Below, piece by piece: positions 36,480 through 47,677 of a stretch of 64,000 bases of DNA. This DNA comes from Alphaproteobacteria bacterium. Its GTDB lineage: Bacteria > Pseudomonadota > Alphaproteobacteria > Acetobacterales > Acetobacteraceae. The stretch spans positions 118,639 to 182,638 of the forward strand of contig VGDM01000002.1 of the NCBI GenBank assembly GCA_016869715.1. The letters run 5' to 3'. The position numbers and the translations under genes are program-made. The stretch's first letter is position 1; every line of letters starts with the position of its first letter. The notes under the pieces are model-generated. The model worked only from the letters and a program-made list of their open reading frames with translations, made no database searches and was not told the DNA's origin.

Positions 36480-36646
36480 GATCTTGTCCTCGGCGGAATG
36501 GTGCTTGCGCGTGGCTCGGCGAATATCGCGGACTAGCTTTTTGGCTGGTACCCGCGTGGGCCGGCCAGCGAATTTCTGGCTCATCTTCACTCTCCTTGGG
36601 GTTACGATGAGCCAGAAATCCTCCGTTACTCAAATCGCCAATCTGG
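36401..36646 (-). mobile_element. IS3-family orfA remnant
   Basis: On the minus strand a short frame reads MKMSQKFAGRPTRVPAKKLV, then RRATRKHHSAEDKIRIVLEG and ESIAALCRRE, the helix-turn-helix of IS3-type OrfA. It stops at the inverted repeat; OrfB and the other IS end are missing. The upstream 66 bp (36581-36646) are shared with 9251-9316. Confidence 0.82.
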
Positions 36647-36749
36647 TCCCATAGGCGCTGACGCCGGACAAGGTTTGCGCCGATGCGGTGAAAGGCAGGG
36701 CCGCAAGTGCTCCGCCCACGGTGAATGCGTAACGCCGTGAGCTGATCAT
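36630..36749 (-). pseudogene. 5' stump of a second exported-protein gene
   Basis: AAGGAGGAG stands eight bases before ATG 36749. The peptide MISSRRYAFTVGGALAALPF with the cleavage region TASAQ is a typical Bug-like or other exported-protein leader. After SGVSAYG it runs into IS-derived sequence and stops at TGA 36632-36630. So both sides of the IS remnant carry beheaded genes, in converging orientation. Confidence 0.65.
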
Positions 36750-36816
36750 GGGTCGCTCCTCCTTGTGTTTCAGGAAACGCTAATCACTTTTCCGCGCAAC
36801 TGGAACCTTGCCTTTG

Positions 36817-38541
36817 CTATTCCCAAAGCCGTTCAATCTCCGCCGCGCGCTGTTCAATCGCGGCGCGGCGCTTCAGCTTCATGGTCGGCGTCAGCAAGCC
36901 ATTTTCAATGGTGAAGGGTGTCGTCACTGCATGGCGGCGCATGCGTTCAATCACAGCGAGCCTTCCATTCACCCGCGCCACGGCGGTGGCGATGCCTGCT
37001 TCCTGACCCTCAGCCGGGACAATCAGCGCGACCAGGCCGGGCTTGCCCTCACCGGCGACAAGCGCCTGCTGGATTTCGGGTTCGGCCATCAACAGGCTTT
37101 CGATCTTGGCCGGGCTGATCATGTCGCCGCCCAAAAGCTTGATGAAATCGCGCTTGCGATCGGTGATATACAAAAATCCATCGCACATGTCACCGATGTC
37201 ACCGGTATGCAGCCAAGGGCGCGGGTCATCGCCTTCGGTCTTCAAGGTGGATGCGGTTGCTTCCGCTTTGCCCCAATAGCCGGTCATCACCAGATCACCC
37301 TGGATCAGGATTTCACCATCGGCAGCGATGCGGCATTCAACGCCTCCCAAAGGCATGCCGACACTGTCATGCCGATTGGCCCAGGGCAGGTTCACACTCA
37401 CCACCGGGCCAGCTTCGGACTGGCCATAGCCTTGCAGCACGGGCAATCCAAGCGCGATGAAAAACGCCGCCAGGTCAGGGTCAAGCCGCGCGCCGCCGGA
37501 AACCAGCGCGCGCAAGGCGCCACCGAAACGTGCGCGCACTTTCTTCCGCACCAGTTTCTCCAAAAGCGCGTCTTCAATGCTGCCAATCACACCTAGAGAG
37601 GCGCCCGCCAGGCGCTGCTGACCGCGCAGCAAGGCCCGGTCGAACAGCTTGCGCTTGATGGGTTTTTCTTTCTCCAGCGCCGCCAACAGGCGCGAACGCA
37701 GCACTTCGAATAGCCGCGGCACCGCGGTCATAATCGCAGGGCGTATTTCCGCCATTTCCTGCACCAGGCGATCTGCGCCGCGCGAATAAACCACCTCCAT
37801 GCCATAGGATGGCAGCAGAAAACCGCCCACCGTATGTTCATAGCTATGCGACAGCGGCAGGAAGGAGAGATAGGGCTTGCCATCCAACTCCAGCTTTTCC
37901 GCCAGCGGCAAAACACCCCGCCGATTGGCGAGCAAGGCGCGATGCGGCAGCATCACCCCCTTCGGCGCACCGCCAGTGCCGGAGGTATAGATCAGGCAGG
38001 CCAGCGCTTCGGACGCAATGTGATGCGTCTCCGCTTCCAGCGCCAAGGGATCAGCGGGGGTGGCGAGCGCATCAGCCCAGAGATGGCGCACGAGCCCCGG
38101 CGCTTCGGGCGGGGCCTCACAGCAAAGCAAGCCATCCAGGCCATGCGCCAGGGCCGCACCTTCCAGCACGCGCTCCGCCAGGGCTGTGGTGGAGACTATC
38201 GCAAACCGCGCCCCCGAATCGCGCAGGATATGGGCGTGGTCGCTCGGCAGGTTGGTGACATAGGTCGGCACGGTAATGGCGCCGATGGCCATGATCGCGG
38301 TATCGGCAATGGGAAATTCAGGGCGGTTTTCGGATACCAGCAGCACCCGATCCCCCGGCGCGATGCCATGGCTGCGCAAAAACGCCGCCAGCGCTGCAAC
38401 CTGGTCCGCGAATTCCGCCCAAGTGAGGTTCTGCCACGCCTTGCCACGCCAGAAGCGAAACAGCGGCTTCGCTGGCCATTCCCGCGCCCGCGCCAGCATT
38501 ATGGCTGGTAAATTGGTCCATCCGTGGTCCGTATAAGGCAT
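36817..38541 (-). CDS. long-chain acyl-CoA synthetase (AMP-forming)
   Basis: A 574-residue adenylate-forming enzyme activating fatty acids. ATG 38541 has GGAGG upstream; the frame to 38727 is read-through. Motifs: P-loop YTSGTGGAPKGVMLPH (about residue 170), PLSHSYEH, gate region GYGQSEAGPV, and the hinge YITDRKRDFIKLLGGDMISP. The closest functional class is FACS/FadD15-type long-chain synthetases. It is divergent from pepF. Confidence 0.92.
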   Translation of the reverse strand: MPYTDHGWTNLPAIMLARAREWPAKPLFRFWRGKAWQNLTWAEFADQVAALAAFLRSHGIAPGDRVLLVSENRPEFPIADTAIMAIGAITVPTYVTNLPSDHAHILRDSGARFAIVSTTALAERVLEGAALAHGLDGLLCCEAPPEAPGLVRHLWADALATPADPLALEAETHHIASEALACLIYTSGTGGAPKGVMLPHRALLANRRGVLPLAEKLELDGKPYLSFLPLSHSYEHTVGGFLLPSYGMEVVYSRGADRLVQEMAEIRPAIMTAVPRLFEVLRSRLLAALEKEKPIKRKLFDRALLRGQQRLAGASLGVIGSIEDALLEKLVRKKVRARFGGALRALVSGGARLDPDLAAFFIALGLPVLQGYGQSEAGPVVSVNLPWANRHDSVGMPLGGVECRIAADGEILIQGDLVMTGYWGKAEATASTLKTEGDDPRPWLHTGDIGDMCDGFLYITDRKRDFIKLLGGDMISPAKIESLLMAEPEIQQALVAGEGKPGLVALIVPAEGQEAGIATAVARVNGRLAVIERMRRHAVTTPFTIENGLLTPTMKLKRRAAIEQRAAEIERLWE

Positions 38542-38594
38542 TCCCTTCCTCCCGGTTATGTTTTGGCGCTTGGCCGCGCGCCGCTTCGGTCTAT

Positions 38595-40442
38595 ATGAGA
38601 AAGGTGACCAGAAACACCTCCCCTGACCCGCTCCGCGCCCCGCTTGATGGCGGAGCCGCCGCTGCCAACCTGCCCGTTTGGGACCTTTCGGACCTGTATA
38701 AGGCGCCGGATGACCCAGCCCTCGCACGTGATCTTGACCGTGCCGAGGCCGATGCGCGGGCCTTTTCCGCCAAATTGGCCTGCAGGCTTGGCGCGATTTC
38801 CGGCAATGATCTCGCGGCGGCGATTGCCGAGTATGAAGCGATTGAAGAGGTGCTGGGCCGCGTCATGTCCTATGCGCAGCTGGTCTTCAGCGGCGATGCG
38901 GAAGACCCGGCCAATGGGCGCTTTTATCAAACCATGCAGGAACGCGCGACCACGATCAGCAGCCACCTGATCTTTTTCACGCTGGAATTGAACCGGCTTG
39001 AAGACACGGTTCTGGATCGCAAATGCGCCGATTCTGCCGCGCTGGCGCGCTTCCGCCCCTGGCTGCGCGATTTGCGCGTCTTCCGCCCGCATCAGCTTTC
39101 CGATGAGGTGGAAAAACTGCTGCACGAGAAGGAAGTGACGGGCCGGGCCGCCTGGAACCGGCTGTTTGACGAGACCATCGCCACCATGAAGGTTGCTGTC
39201 CCGCTGCCATCCGGCACGCAAAGCCTGACCGTCTCAGACGCGCTAAACAAGCTTTCCGATGGTGATCGCGCGGTGCGCGAAGCCGCCGCCAAGGGGGTCT
39301 CGGCCGCCTTCGCGAAAAAGGGGCGGCTATTCACACTGATCACGAATACGCTCGCGAAAGACAAGGAAATCATTGACAAGTGGCGGCGCTACCCCCGGCC
39401 TGCCTCCGCGCGCAACCGCGCGAATATGGTGGAAGATGAGGTGGTGGAGGCCTTGGTTTCCGCTGTCAACGCCAGCTTCCCCCGGCTTTCGCATCGCTAC
39501 TACGCCATGAAGGCGAAATGGCTGGGCCGGCCCAAATTGCAGCACTGGGATCGCAACGCGCCGCTGCCCGATCAGGATGACAGCCTGATCCCCTGGCCCA
39601 AGGCTGTGTCGCAGGTGCTGGATGCCTATGGCGCCTTCAGCCCACGCCTGGCCGAGATTGGCCGGCAATTCTTTGACAAACCCTGGATTGACGCTGCACT
39701 CCGCCCCGGCAAGGCATCGGGCGCCTTCGCGCATCCGACCGTGCCTTCAGCGCATCCGTATCTGCTCGTGAATTATCACGGCAAGGCGCGGGATGTGATG
39801 ACGCTCGCGCATGAATTGGGCCATGGCGTGCATCAAGTGCTGGCGGGTCAGCAGGGCTATCTGATGTCCTCAACACCGCTGACCTTGGCTGAAACCGCCT
39901 CGGTTTTCGGTGAGATGATGACCTTCCGCGCGGTCTTGGATGCGGAAGCCGATCCGCGCAGGCGCCGCGGACTGCTCTCCGCCAAGGTTGAGGATATGCT
40001 GAATACGGTGGTGCGCCAGATCGCCTTCTACCGGTTTGAAACCCTGCTGCATGACGCGCGCGCCAAGGGCGAGCTGTCATCGGAAGAGATAGGCGCGCTT
40101 TGGATACAGGTGCAGACCGAAAGCCTGGGGCCGGCCTTTGAATTTTCGCCGGATTACCATGTCTATTGGTCCTATATCCCGCATTTCATCCACACGCCGT
40201 TTTATGTCTATGCTTATGCCTTTGGCGATTGCCTGGTGAATGCGCTGTATGCCGTTTATCGCGATGGTGGTGTCGCAGATTTTGAGGCGAAGTATATCAA
40301 CATGCTGCGCGCCGGCGGCACGTTGCGGCATAAGGAATTGCTGGCGCCCTTTGGCCTTAATGCCTCAGACCCGGCGTTTTGGATGCGCGGGCTTGATGTG
40401 ATTGCCGGCTTCATTGATGAGATTGAGCGCGCGGATGGCTGA
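38595..40442 (+). CDS. pepF: oligoendopeptidase F family (M3B) metallopeptidase
   Basis: A 615-residue zinc peptidase cleaving short peptides in the cytosol. The zinc motif is LAHELGHGVHQ (HExxH, about residue 400), with the third ligand Glu in LTLAETASVFGEM. The N-terminal helical domain and the C-terminal motif YVYAYAFGDCLV are present, so the gene is full length. It overlaps the ABC1 kinase start by eight bases. Confidence 0.94.
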   Translation: MRKVTRNTSPDPLRAPLDGGAAAANLPVWDLSDLYKAPDDPALARDLDRAEADARAFSAKLACRLGAISGNDLAAAIAEYEAIEEVLGRVMSYAQLVFSGDAEDPANGRFYQTMQERATTISSHLIFFTLELNRLEDTVLDRKCADSAALARFRPWLRDLRVFRPHQLSDEVEKLLHEKEVTGRAAWNRLFDETIATMKVAVPLPSGTQSLTVSDALNKLSDGDRAVREAAAKGVSAAFAKKGRLFTLITNTLAKDKEIIDKWRRYPRPASARNRANMVEDEVVEALVSAVNASFPRLSHRYYAMKAKWLGRPKLQHWDRNAPLPDQDDSLIPWPKAVSQVLDAYGAFSPRLAEIGRQFFDKPWIDAALRPGKASGAFAHPTVPSAHPYLLVNYHGKARDVMTLAHELGHGVHQVLAGQQGYLMSSTPLTLAETASVFGEMMTFRAVLDAEADPRRRRGLLSAKVEDMLNTVVRQIAFYRFETLLHDARAKGELSSEEIGALWIQVQTESLGPAFEFSPDYHVYWSYIPHFIHTPFYVYAYAFGDCLVNALYAVYRDGGVADFEAKYINMLRAGGTLRHKELLAPFGLNASDPAFWMRGLDVIAGFIDEIERADG

Positions 40443-41814
40443 AGATCGCGAAGCCCACTCAATTTTTGGCGAGGTGCGCCGCATGGTGCGCACTTCCGGT
40501 GCTGTCACAGGCATGGCAGCGCGTGTTGCTGGGCATAAGTTATTCGGCCTGAAATCCGACGAAAAACATGCCGAAGATCTGAAGGCCGTGCTGGGTTCCC
40601 TTAAGGGGCCCATGATGAAGATCGCGCAATTCCTCTCCACCGTGCCGGATGCGCTGCCGCCCGAAATCGCCAAGGAATTGGCGACCCTTCAAGCGAATGC
40701 GCCGCCGATGGGCTGGCCCTTTGTGCGCCGGCGCATGATGAGCGAATTGGGTCCGGCCTGGGAAAGCAAATTCAAATCTTTTGAGCGTGAAGCCGCCGCG
40801 GCGGCGTCGCTTGGCCAAGTGCATCGCGCCGTACTGCCCGATGGTCGGCGCGTGGCCTGCAAGCTGCAATATCCCGATATGGCAAGCGTAGTGGAGGCTG
40901 ACCTTCGGCAACTTAAGATTGCCATGAGCCTCTATCGGCGCATGGATAGCGCGCTTGAGAATGAGGAAGCCTATGTCGAGCTTTCCGAACGCTTGCGCGA
41001 GGAACTGGATTACCTGCGCGAAGCATCGCAGCAGTGGCTATACGGCATAATGCTGCGCGATGTGCCTGGCGTGCGCGTGCCTGTGCCGGTGGAAGCCTTT
41101 TGCACTAAGCGCCTGCTGACCATGTCCTGGCTGGATGGCCGAGCCATTCAAGGCCGGATTGATGAAGGCCCGCCGGAAGAAGAACGCGCGGCCTATGCGC
41201 GTGCCCTGTTCCGTGCCTGGTATGTGCCGTTTTATCGCTATGGGGTGATTCATGGCGACCCGCATCTCGGCAATTATCAGGTGCGCGCTGATGCGCCGGA
41301 TAATGATGGCTTTGGGATCAATCTGCTCGATTTCGGCGTGGTGCGGATTTTTGAACCGCGCTTCGTCGGCGGCGTGATAATGCTTTATGAAGCGATGCGC
41401 GATAGGGATTTCGACAAGGCAGCGGAAGCTTATCGCATCTGGGGCTTCAAGGAGCTGAAACGCGAGACGATGGAGGTACTGAACCTTTGGGCGCGCTTCC
41501 TCTATGAACCGCTTTTGGATGACCGGGTGCGACCAATTCAGGAAAGCGATGACCCGCAATATGGCCGGCGCATTGCCGAGGAAGTGCATGCCGGGCTGAA
41601 GCGCACCGGCGGCGTGCGCATTCCGCGCGAATTCCCGCTGATGGACCGTGCGGCAATCGGGCTTGGGGCGGTGTTTCTGCGCCTGAATGCCAAGCTTAAT
41701 TGGCATGAATTATTCCAGGAGTTGGTCGCCGATTTCGATGTGGCGAAAATTGCCGAACGCCAGCAGGCAGCGATCGCCGAGGCTGGGGTACCGCCCACCG
41801 CTGCGCCGGCCTGA
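40435..41814 (+). CDS. ABC1/UbiB-family atypical kinase
   Basis: A 459-residue protein of the AarF/UbiB/COQ8 group. Family motifs are seen: the KxGQ-like helix replaced by KIAQFLSTVPDALPPEIAKE, the Ala-rich loop AAAASLGQVHRA, ACKLQYP (Lys), YGVIHGDPHLGNY (catalytic loop) and LLDFGVVR (metal Asp). UbiB members support ubiquinone synthesis through an ATPase-like activity. ATG 40435 lies inside the end of pepF. No ubi genes adjoin it. Confidence 0.9.
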   Translation: MAEDREAHSIFGEVRRMVRTSGAVTGMAARVAGHKLFGLKSDEKHAEDLKAVLGSLKGPMMKIAQFLSTVPDALPPEIAKELATLQANAPPMGWPFVRRRMMSELGPAWESKFKSFEREAAAAASLGQVHRAVLPDGRRVACKLQYPDMASVVEADLRQLKIAMSLYRRMDSALENEEAYVELSERLREELDYLREASQQWLYGIMLRDVPGVRVPVPVEAFCTKRLLTMSWLDGRAIQGRIDEGPPEEERAAYARALFRAWYVPFYRYGVIHGDPHLGNYQVRADAPDNDGFGINLLDFGVVRIFEPRFVGGVIMLYEAMRDRDFDKAAEAYRIWGFKELKRETMEVLNLWARFLYEPLLDDRVRPIQESDDPQYGRRIAEEVHAGLKRTGGVRIPREFPLMDRAAIGLGAVFLRLNAKLNWHELFQELVADFDVAKIAERQQAAIAEAGVPPTAAPA

Positions 41815-41865
41815 TTCCGCGCCTGGGGGATTGATCCCGGCGGCGCGGCGGGTTCCTCTGCGCTC

Positions 41866-42420
41866 ATGGATGATTCGTCCCCCCGGCTGCCGACCCGCAC
41901 TGATCTTTTCCTCACCTATGGCAAGATTGGCCTGATCGGCTTTGGCGGCATCAATGCTTGGGCGCGGCGCGTGCTGGTCGAAGAAAAGTGCTGGCTGACG
42001 GAACAGGAATATGCCGAAACGCTTGGCCTGGGGCAGGTGCTGCCGGGGCCCAATGCGCTCAATGCTGCGATCATGGTGGGGGATCGGTTTCATGGCGCGG
42101 TCGGCGCCCTGCTTGCTTCCTGTTCCATGTTTGGCGGGCCTTTGATTATCCTGATGGGGCTTGCGGTGCTATATGATTCCTACGGTGAAGTGCCGTTGGT
42201 TAAGGCGGTGCTGGCCGGTGTGGCGGCGGCAGCGGCGGGCATGGTGCTCGGCACGGCGGTCAAGATGACGCAGAAGTTGAAGCCAACCCTCGCACTTCTC
42301 GCGGTTGGGCTTTGCGCGCTGGCGGCGGCGGGTTTCTTCCGCGTGCCCTTGCCCATGGTGGTGCTGGGCCTCGCGCCCTTTGGTATTCTGGCGTCCTGGT
42401 ACGGAGCGCGTCGCAAATGA
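41866..42420 (+). CDS. chromate transporter, first half (short-chain ChrA)
   Basis: A 184-residue membrane protein of the CHR family. The signature GLIGFGGINAWARRVLVEEK and LGLGQVLPGPNALNAAIMVG mark it, with about five hydrophobic helices. Short-chain CHR proteins work as pairs of opposite topology. Its stop overlaps the second half's start (ATGA). Chromate or another oxyanion efflux is likely but untested. Confidence 0.88.
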   Translation: MDDSSPRLPTRTDLFLTYGKIGLIGFGGINAWARRVLVEEKCWLTEQEYAETLGLGQVLPGPNALNAAIMVGDRFHGAVGALLASCSMFGGPLIILMGLAVLYDSYGEVPLVKAVLAGVAAAAAGMVLGTAVKMTQKLKPTLALLAVGLCALAAAGFFRVPLPMVVLGLAPFGILASWYGARRK

Positions 42421-42940
42421 CAGCAACCATCTTCTGGCAATTGCTGCTGGGCTTTGGTGCCATTTCGCTGGTCTCGGTCGGCGGTGGCATCGCTGTGCTG
42501 CCGGAGATGCATCGCCTGGTGGTGGATGTGCATGGCTGGATGAGCGACGCAGATTTCGCGCGCCGCTTCGCGCTGGCCCAGGCAGCACCGGGGCCGAATG
42601 TGCTGGTGGTGGGGCTGTTTGGTTGGCATGTCGGCGGCATTCTTGGGATGCTGACGGCGTCAGCCGCTATGACGGTGCCGACCAGCCTGATGGCCTTTGG
42701 TTTTTCGCGTCTGCGCGCAAGGCTTCTGGGGCGCCCGTGGCTGCGTATTGTAGAATGCGGGCTGGTGCCGATCGCGGTTGGGCTGATTGCTGCATCGGGC
42801 CTGATCCTGGCGCAGGGGTCTGCCGAGAGCTGGGTGACGATTGCGCTGACGGTCGCTTCCTCCATCTTCGTCTGGCGCACGGATTTCAGCCCGCTTTGGG
42901 TGCTGGGAGCGGGTGCGATCATCGGGGCCTTGGTGCTGTG

Positions 42941-42941
<1 letters not shown>
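42417..42941 (+). CDS. chromate transporter, second half (short-chain ChrA)
   Basis: A 174-residue partner of the preceding protein. Signature ISLVSVGGGIAVLPEMHRLV and FALAQAAPGPNVLVVGLFGW correspond to the same two conserved regions, so the pair reflects an unfused duplicate. ATG 42417 overlaps the previous stop, and its own stop overlaps the bciB-like start (TGATG). Confidence 0.88.
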
Positions 42942-45696
<2,755 letters not shown>

Positions 45697-45725
45697 TCAT
45701 GCGGCGCAATCACGCGGGCGCCTGC

Positions 45726-46451
45726 TCAGCCACGAAAGCCGCTCGCCACCACATATAATTCGGCGGATTCCTTCCGGCTGGCCGGCGGCTTCACATGGCG
45801 CACGGTGGCAAAATGGCGCTTCAAGGTCGCCAGCATGTCCTTCTCGGACCCGCCTTGAAATACTTTCGCAACAAAACCGCCATTTGGCGCCAGCACCTTC
45901 AGCGCGAAATCAAGCGCCAATTCAGCCAGCGCCATGATGCGCAAATGATCGGTCGCCGCATGGCCCGTGGTATTGGGGGCCATGTCTGACATCACCAGAT
46001 CGGCCTTGACGCCCATGCAGGCTATGATGCGCGCCTCGGCCTCTTCCTCCTGGAAATCGCCTTGCAAAATGGTGGCACCCGGCACCGGGTCCATGGGCAG
46101 GATATCCAAAGCGACCACCTGGCCCCGTGGCCCGACCGCTTCCACCGCCACCTGGGTCCAGCCGCCCGGTGCCGCGCCCAAATCCACGACGCGCGCGCCA
46201 GGCTTCAAGAGCTTCACCTTCTCCTGCATCTCCAACAGTTTGAAGGCCGCGCGGGAACGCAGGCCGCGTTCCTTGGCAGCGCGCACATAGGGATCATTCA
46301 ATTGGCGATTGAGCCATTTCTGGCTGGCGGTGCTGCGGCTTTCGGCGCTGCGCAGCCGCTGGGTCAGGCCTCGGCTGCAACCGGGCGAGCTGGGTTTGGC
46401 CACGCTTTGGGTTCTACCGGCGCCGAGGCAAGCTGGGGCGTGCCGCGTCAC
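45726..46451 (-). CDS. rlmE: 23S rRNA 2'-O-methyltransferase RlmE (FtsJ)
   Basis: A 241-residue SAM enzyme that methylates U2552 of 23S rRNA. Catalytic K-D-K-E set: Lys in RAKERGLRSRAAFKLLEM, Asp in LVMSDMAPNTTGH, Lys in FVAKVFQGG, Glu in SRKESAELYVVA; SAM loop VDLGAAPGGWTQVA. The ATG at 46451 lies inside the ppx-type gene (38-bp overlap); a GTG at 46403 would avoid it and starts just after the ppx stop. Start choice open. Confidence 0.93.
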   Translation of the reverse strand: MTRHAPACLGAGRTQSVAKPSSPGCSRGLTQRLRSAESRSTASQKWLNRQLNDPYVRAAKERGLRSRAAFKLLEMQEKVKLLKPGARVVDLGAAPGGWTQVAVEAVGPRGQVVALDILPMDPVPGATILQGDFQEEEAEARIIACMGVKADLVMSDMAPNTTGHAATDHLRIMALAELALDFALKVLAPNGGFVAKVFQGGSEKDMLATLKRHFATVRHVKPPASRKESAELYVVASGFRG

Positions 46452-47478
46452 GATCCGCGCGCATCATCCTGAGCAACATGCCCTCCCGGAGGCCGCGATC
46501 CGCGACGCGTAGGCTCCGTGTCGGCCAAATGCGCCGAATGCCGGCGTAAATCGCGCAGCCCGGCAGCACGTAATCCACGCGTTCCGGCCCGACACAGGGA
46601 TGGGCGGCCAATTCTGCCCGGCCCATGGCGAAAAGATCACCGAGCGCGGCATCGGCGGCATCACAATCAAGGGTCGAGCCATCCACCAGCGGGCGGCGAT
46701 AGCGCGGCAGCGCCATGACCACGCCGGCAAGGGTCGTGACCGTGCCGGAGGTGCCCATCAGGCGCACCCCGCCCGCATGGATTTCCTGGCCGATGCAATG
46801 CAGCCGATCAAAGGCTTTGAGCCTCGCCGCGACCTCATCCACGACGACGAAGAAGCCGGCTTCGGTGAAACAAGCAGCACCACAGCGCTCGGCGAGAGTC
46901 ACCACACCGATGGGGAGCGAAATATAGCCAATAAGCTCCGGCACATCGCCGGGGCGGGCGGCGGCGCGGATCCAGGCGACTTCCGTGCTGCCGCCACCGA
47001 TATCAAACAACAATGCGCGCCGATCACCGGGTTCAAGCAAGGCCGCGCAGGATTCCATGGCGAGTTCCGCTTCTTCCCGCCCCGTGATGATCCGGAGCCT
47101 GATGCCAGTTTCGGCTTCGACCCGCGCGATGAAGGCAGCGCCATTGCTGGCCTGGCGGCAGGCTTCGGTCGCCACCGCCTCAAACCCGCGCAAGGGCCGG
47201 CGGCCGAGTTTATCGGCGCAGGCGCCAAGTGCTGCCAAGGCACGGTCCATGGAGGCCGTGGAAAGCTGCCCGCTGCTGCCGAGGCCCTCACCCAACCGCA
47301 CAACGCGGCTGAAGGAATCCAGCACGCGAAACCCCGCTGCATTGGGGGAGGCGATCAACAGGCGGCAATTATTCGTGCCGAGATCAAGCGCCGCATAGGC
47401 CGCACCAAGGGCTTCCGCCCGCGCATAGGCGGGGGCGGTTTCGGCAACTCGGGCAAGAGGCAGGGCGGCTTCGGTCAT
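46414..47478 (-). CDS. Ppx/GppA-family phosphatase
   Basis: A 354-residue exopolyphosphatase/pppGpp-phosphatase fold protein. ATPase-like motifs: ALDLGTNNCRLLIA near residue 32, FDIGGGSTEVAWI near 165, GTSGTVTTLAGV. The gene overlaps rlmE downstream, a pairing common in alphaproteobacteria. It should act on inorganic polyphosphate or guanosine pentaphosphate in the cytosol; which one cannot be told from sequence. Confidence 0.9.
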   Translation of the reverse strand: MTEAALPLARVAETAPAYARAEALGAAYAALDLGTNNCRLLIASPNAAGFRVLDSFSRVVRLGEGLGSSGQLSTASMDRALAALGACADKLGRRPLRGFEAVATEACRQASNGAAFIARVEAETGIRLRIITGREEAELAMESCAALLEPGDRRALLFDIGGGSTEVAWIRAAARPGDVPELIGYISLPIGVVTLAERCGAACFTEAGFFVVVDEVAARLKAFDRLHCIGQEIHAGGVRLMGTSGTVTTLAGVVMALPRYRRPLVDGSTLDCDAADAALGDLFAMGRAELAAHPCVGPERVDYVLPGCAIYAGIRRIWPTRSLRVADRGLREGMLLRMMRADRDAARPSLPRRR

Positions 47479-47603
47479 GATCCCTTTTCTGCCGCCCCAT
47501 TTGGGACGGTGAGGCTATGATCGGGATATCTGGCCCCAAGGGCAAGCGGTTTTGAGGGGGCGAGTTGAAGCGTGGGTAAGCCGGTGCTAAAAGACCAGCA
47601 TTA

Positions 47604-47677
47604 TGGGGGATAGTTTAGCGGTAGAACTTCCGGCTCTGACCCGGGCAGCCTTGGTTCGAATCCAGGTCCCCCAGCCA
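47604..47677 (+). tRNA. tRNA-Gln (anticodon CUG)
   Basis: Cloverleaf: acceptor TGGGGGA with TCCCCCA, anticodon arm TCCGG-CTCTGAC-CCGGG with anticodon CTG, T arm GGTTCGAATCC, discriminator G and encoded CCA (47675-47677). The serine recombinase of the adjoining element ends inside it on the opposite strand, and the element begins at or near its 3' end. Confidence 0.95.

Noticed and set aside
47604..47677. Recombinase C-terminus as a conserved protein domain
   Set aside because: The residues WLGDLDSNQGCPGQ are the antisense translation of a tRNA-Gln gene, a known source of false homology.
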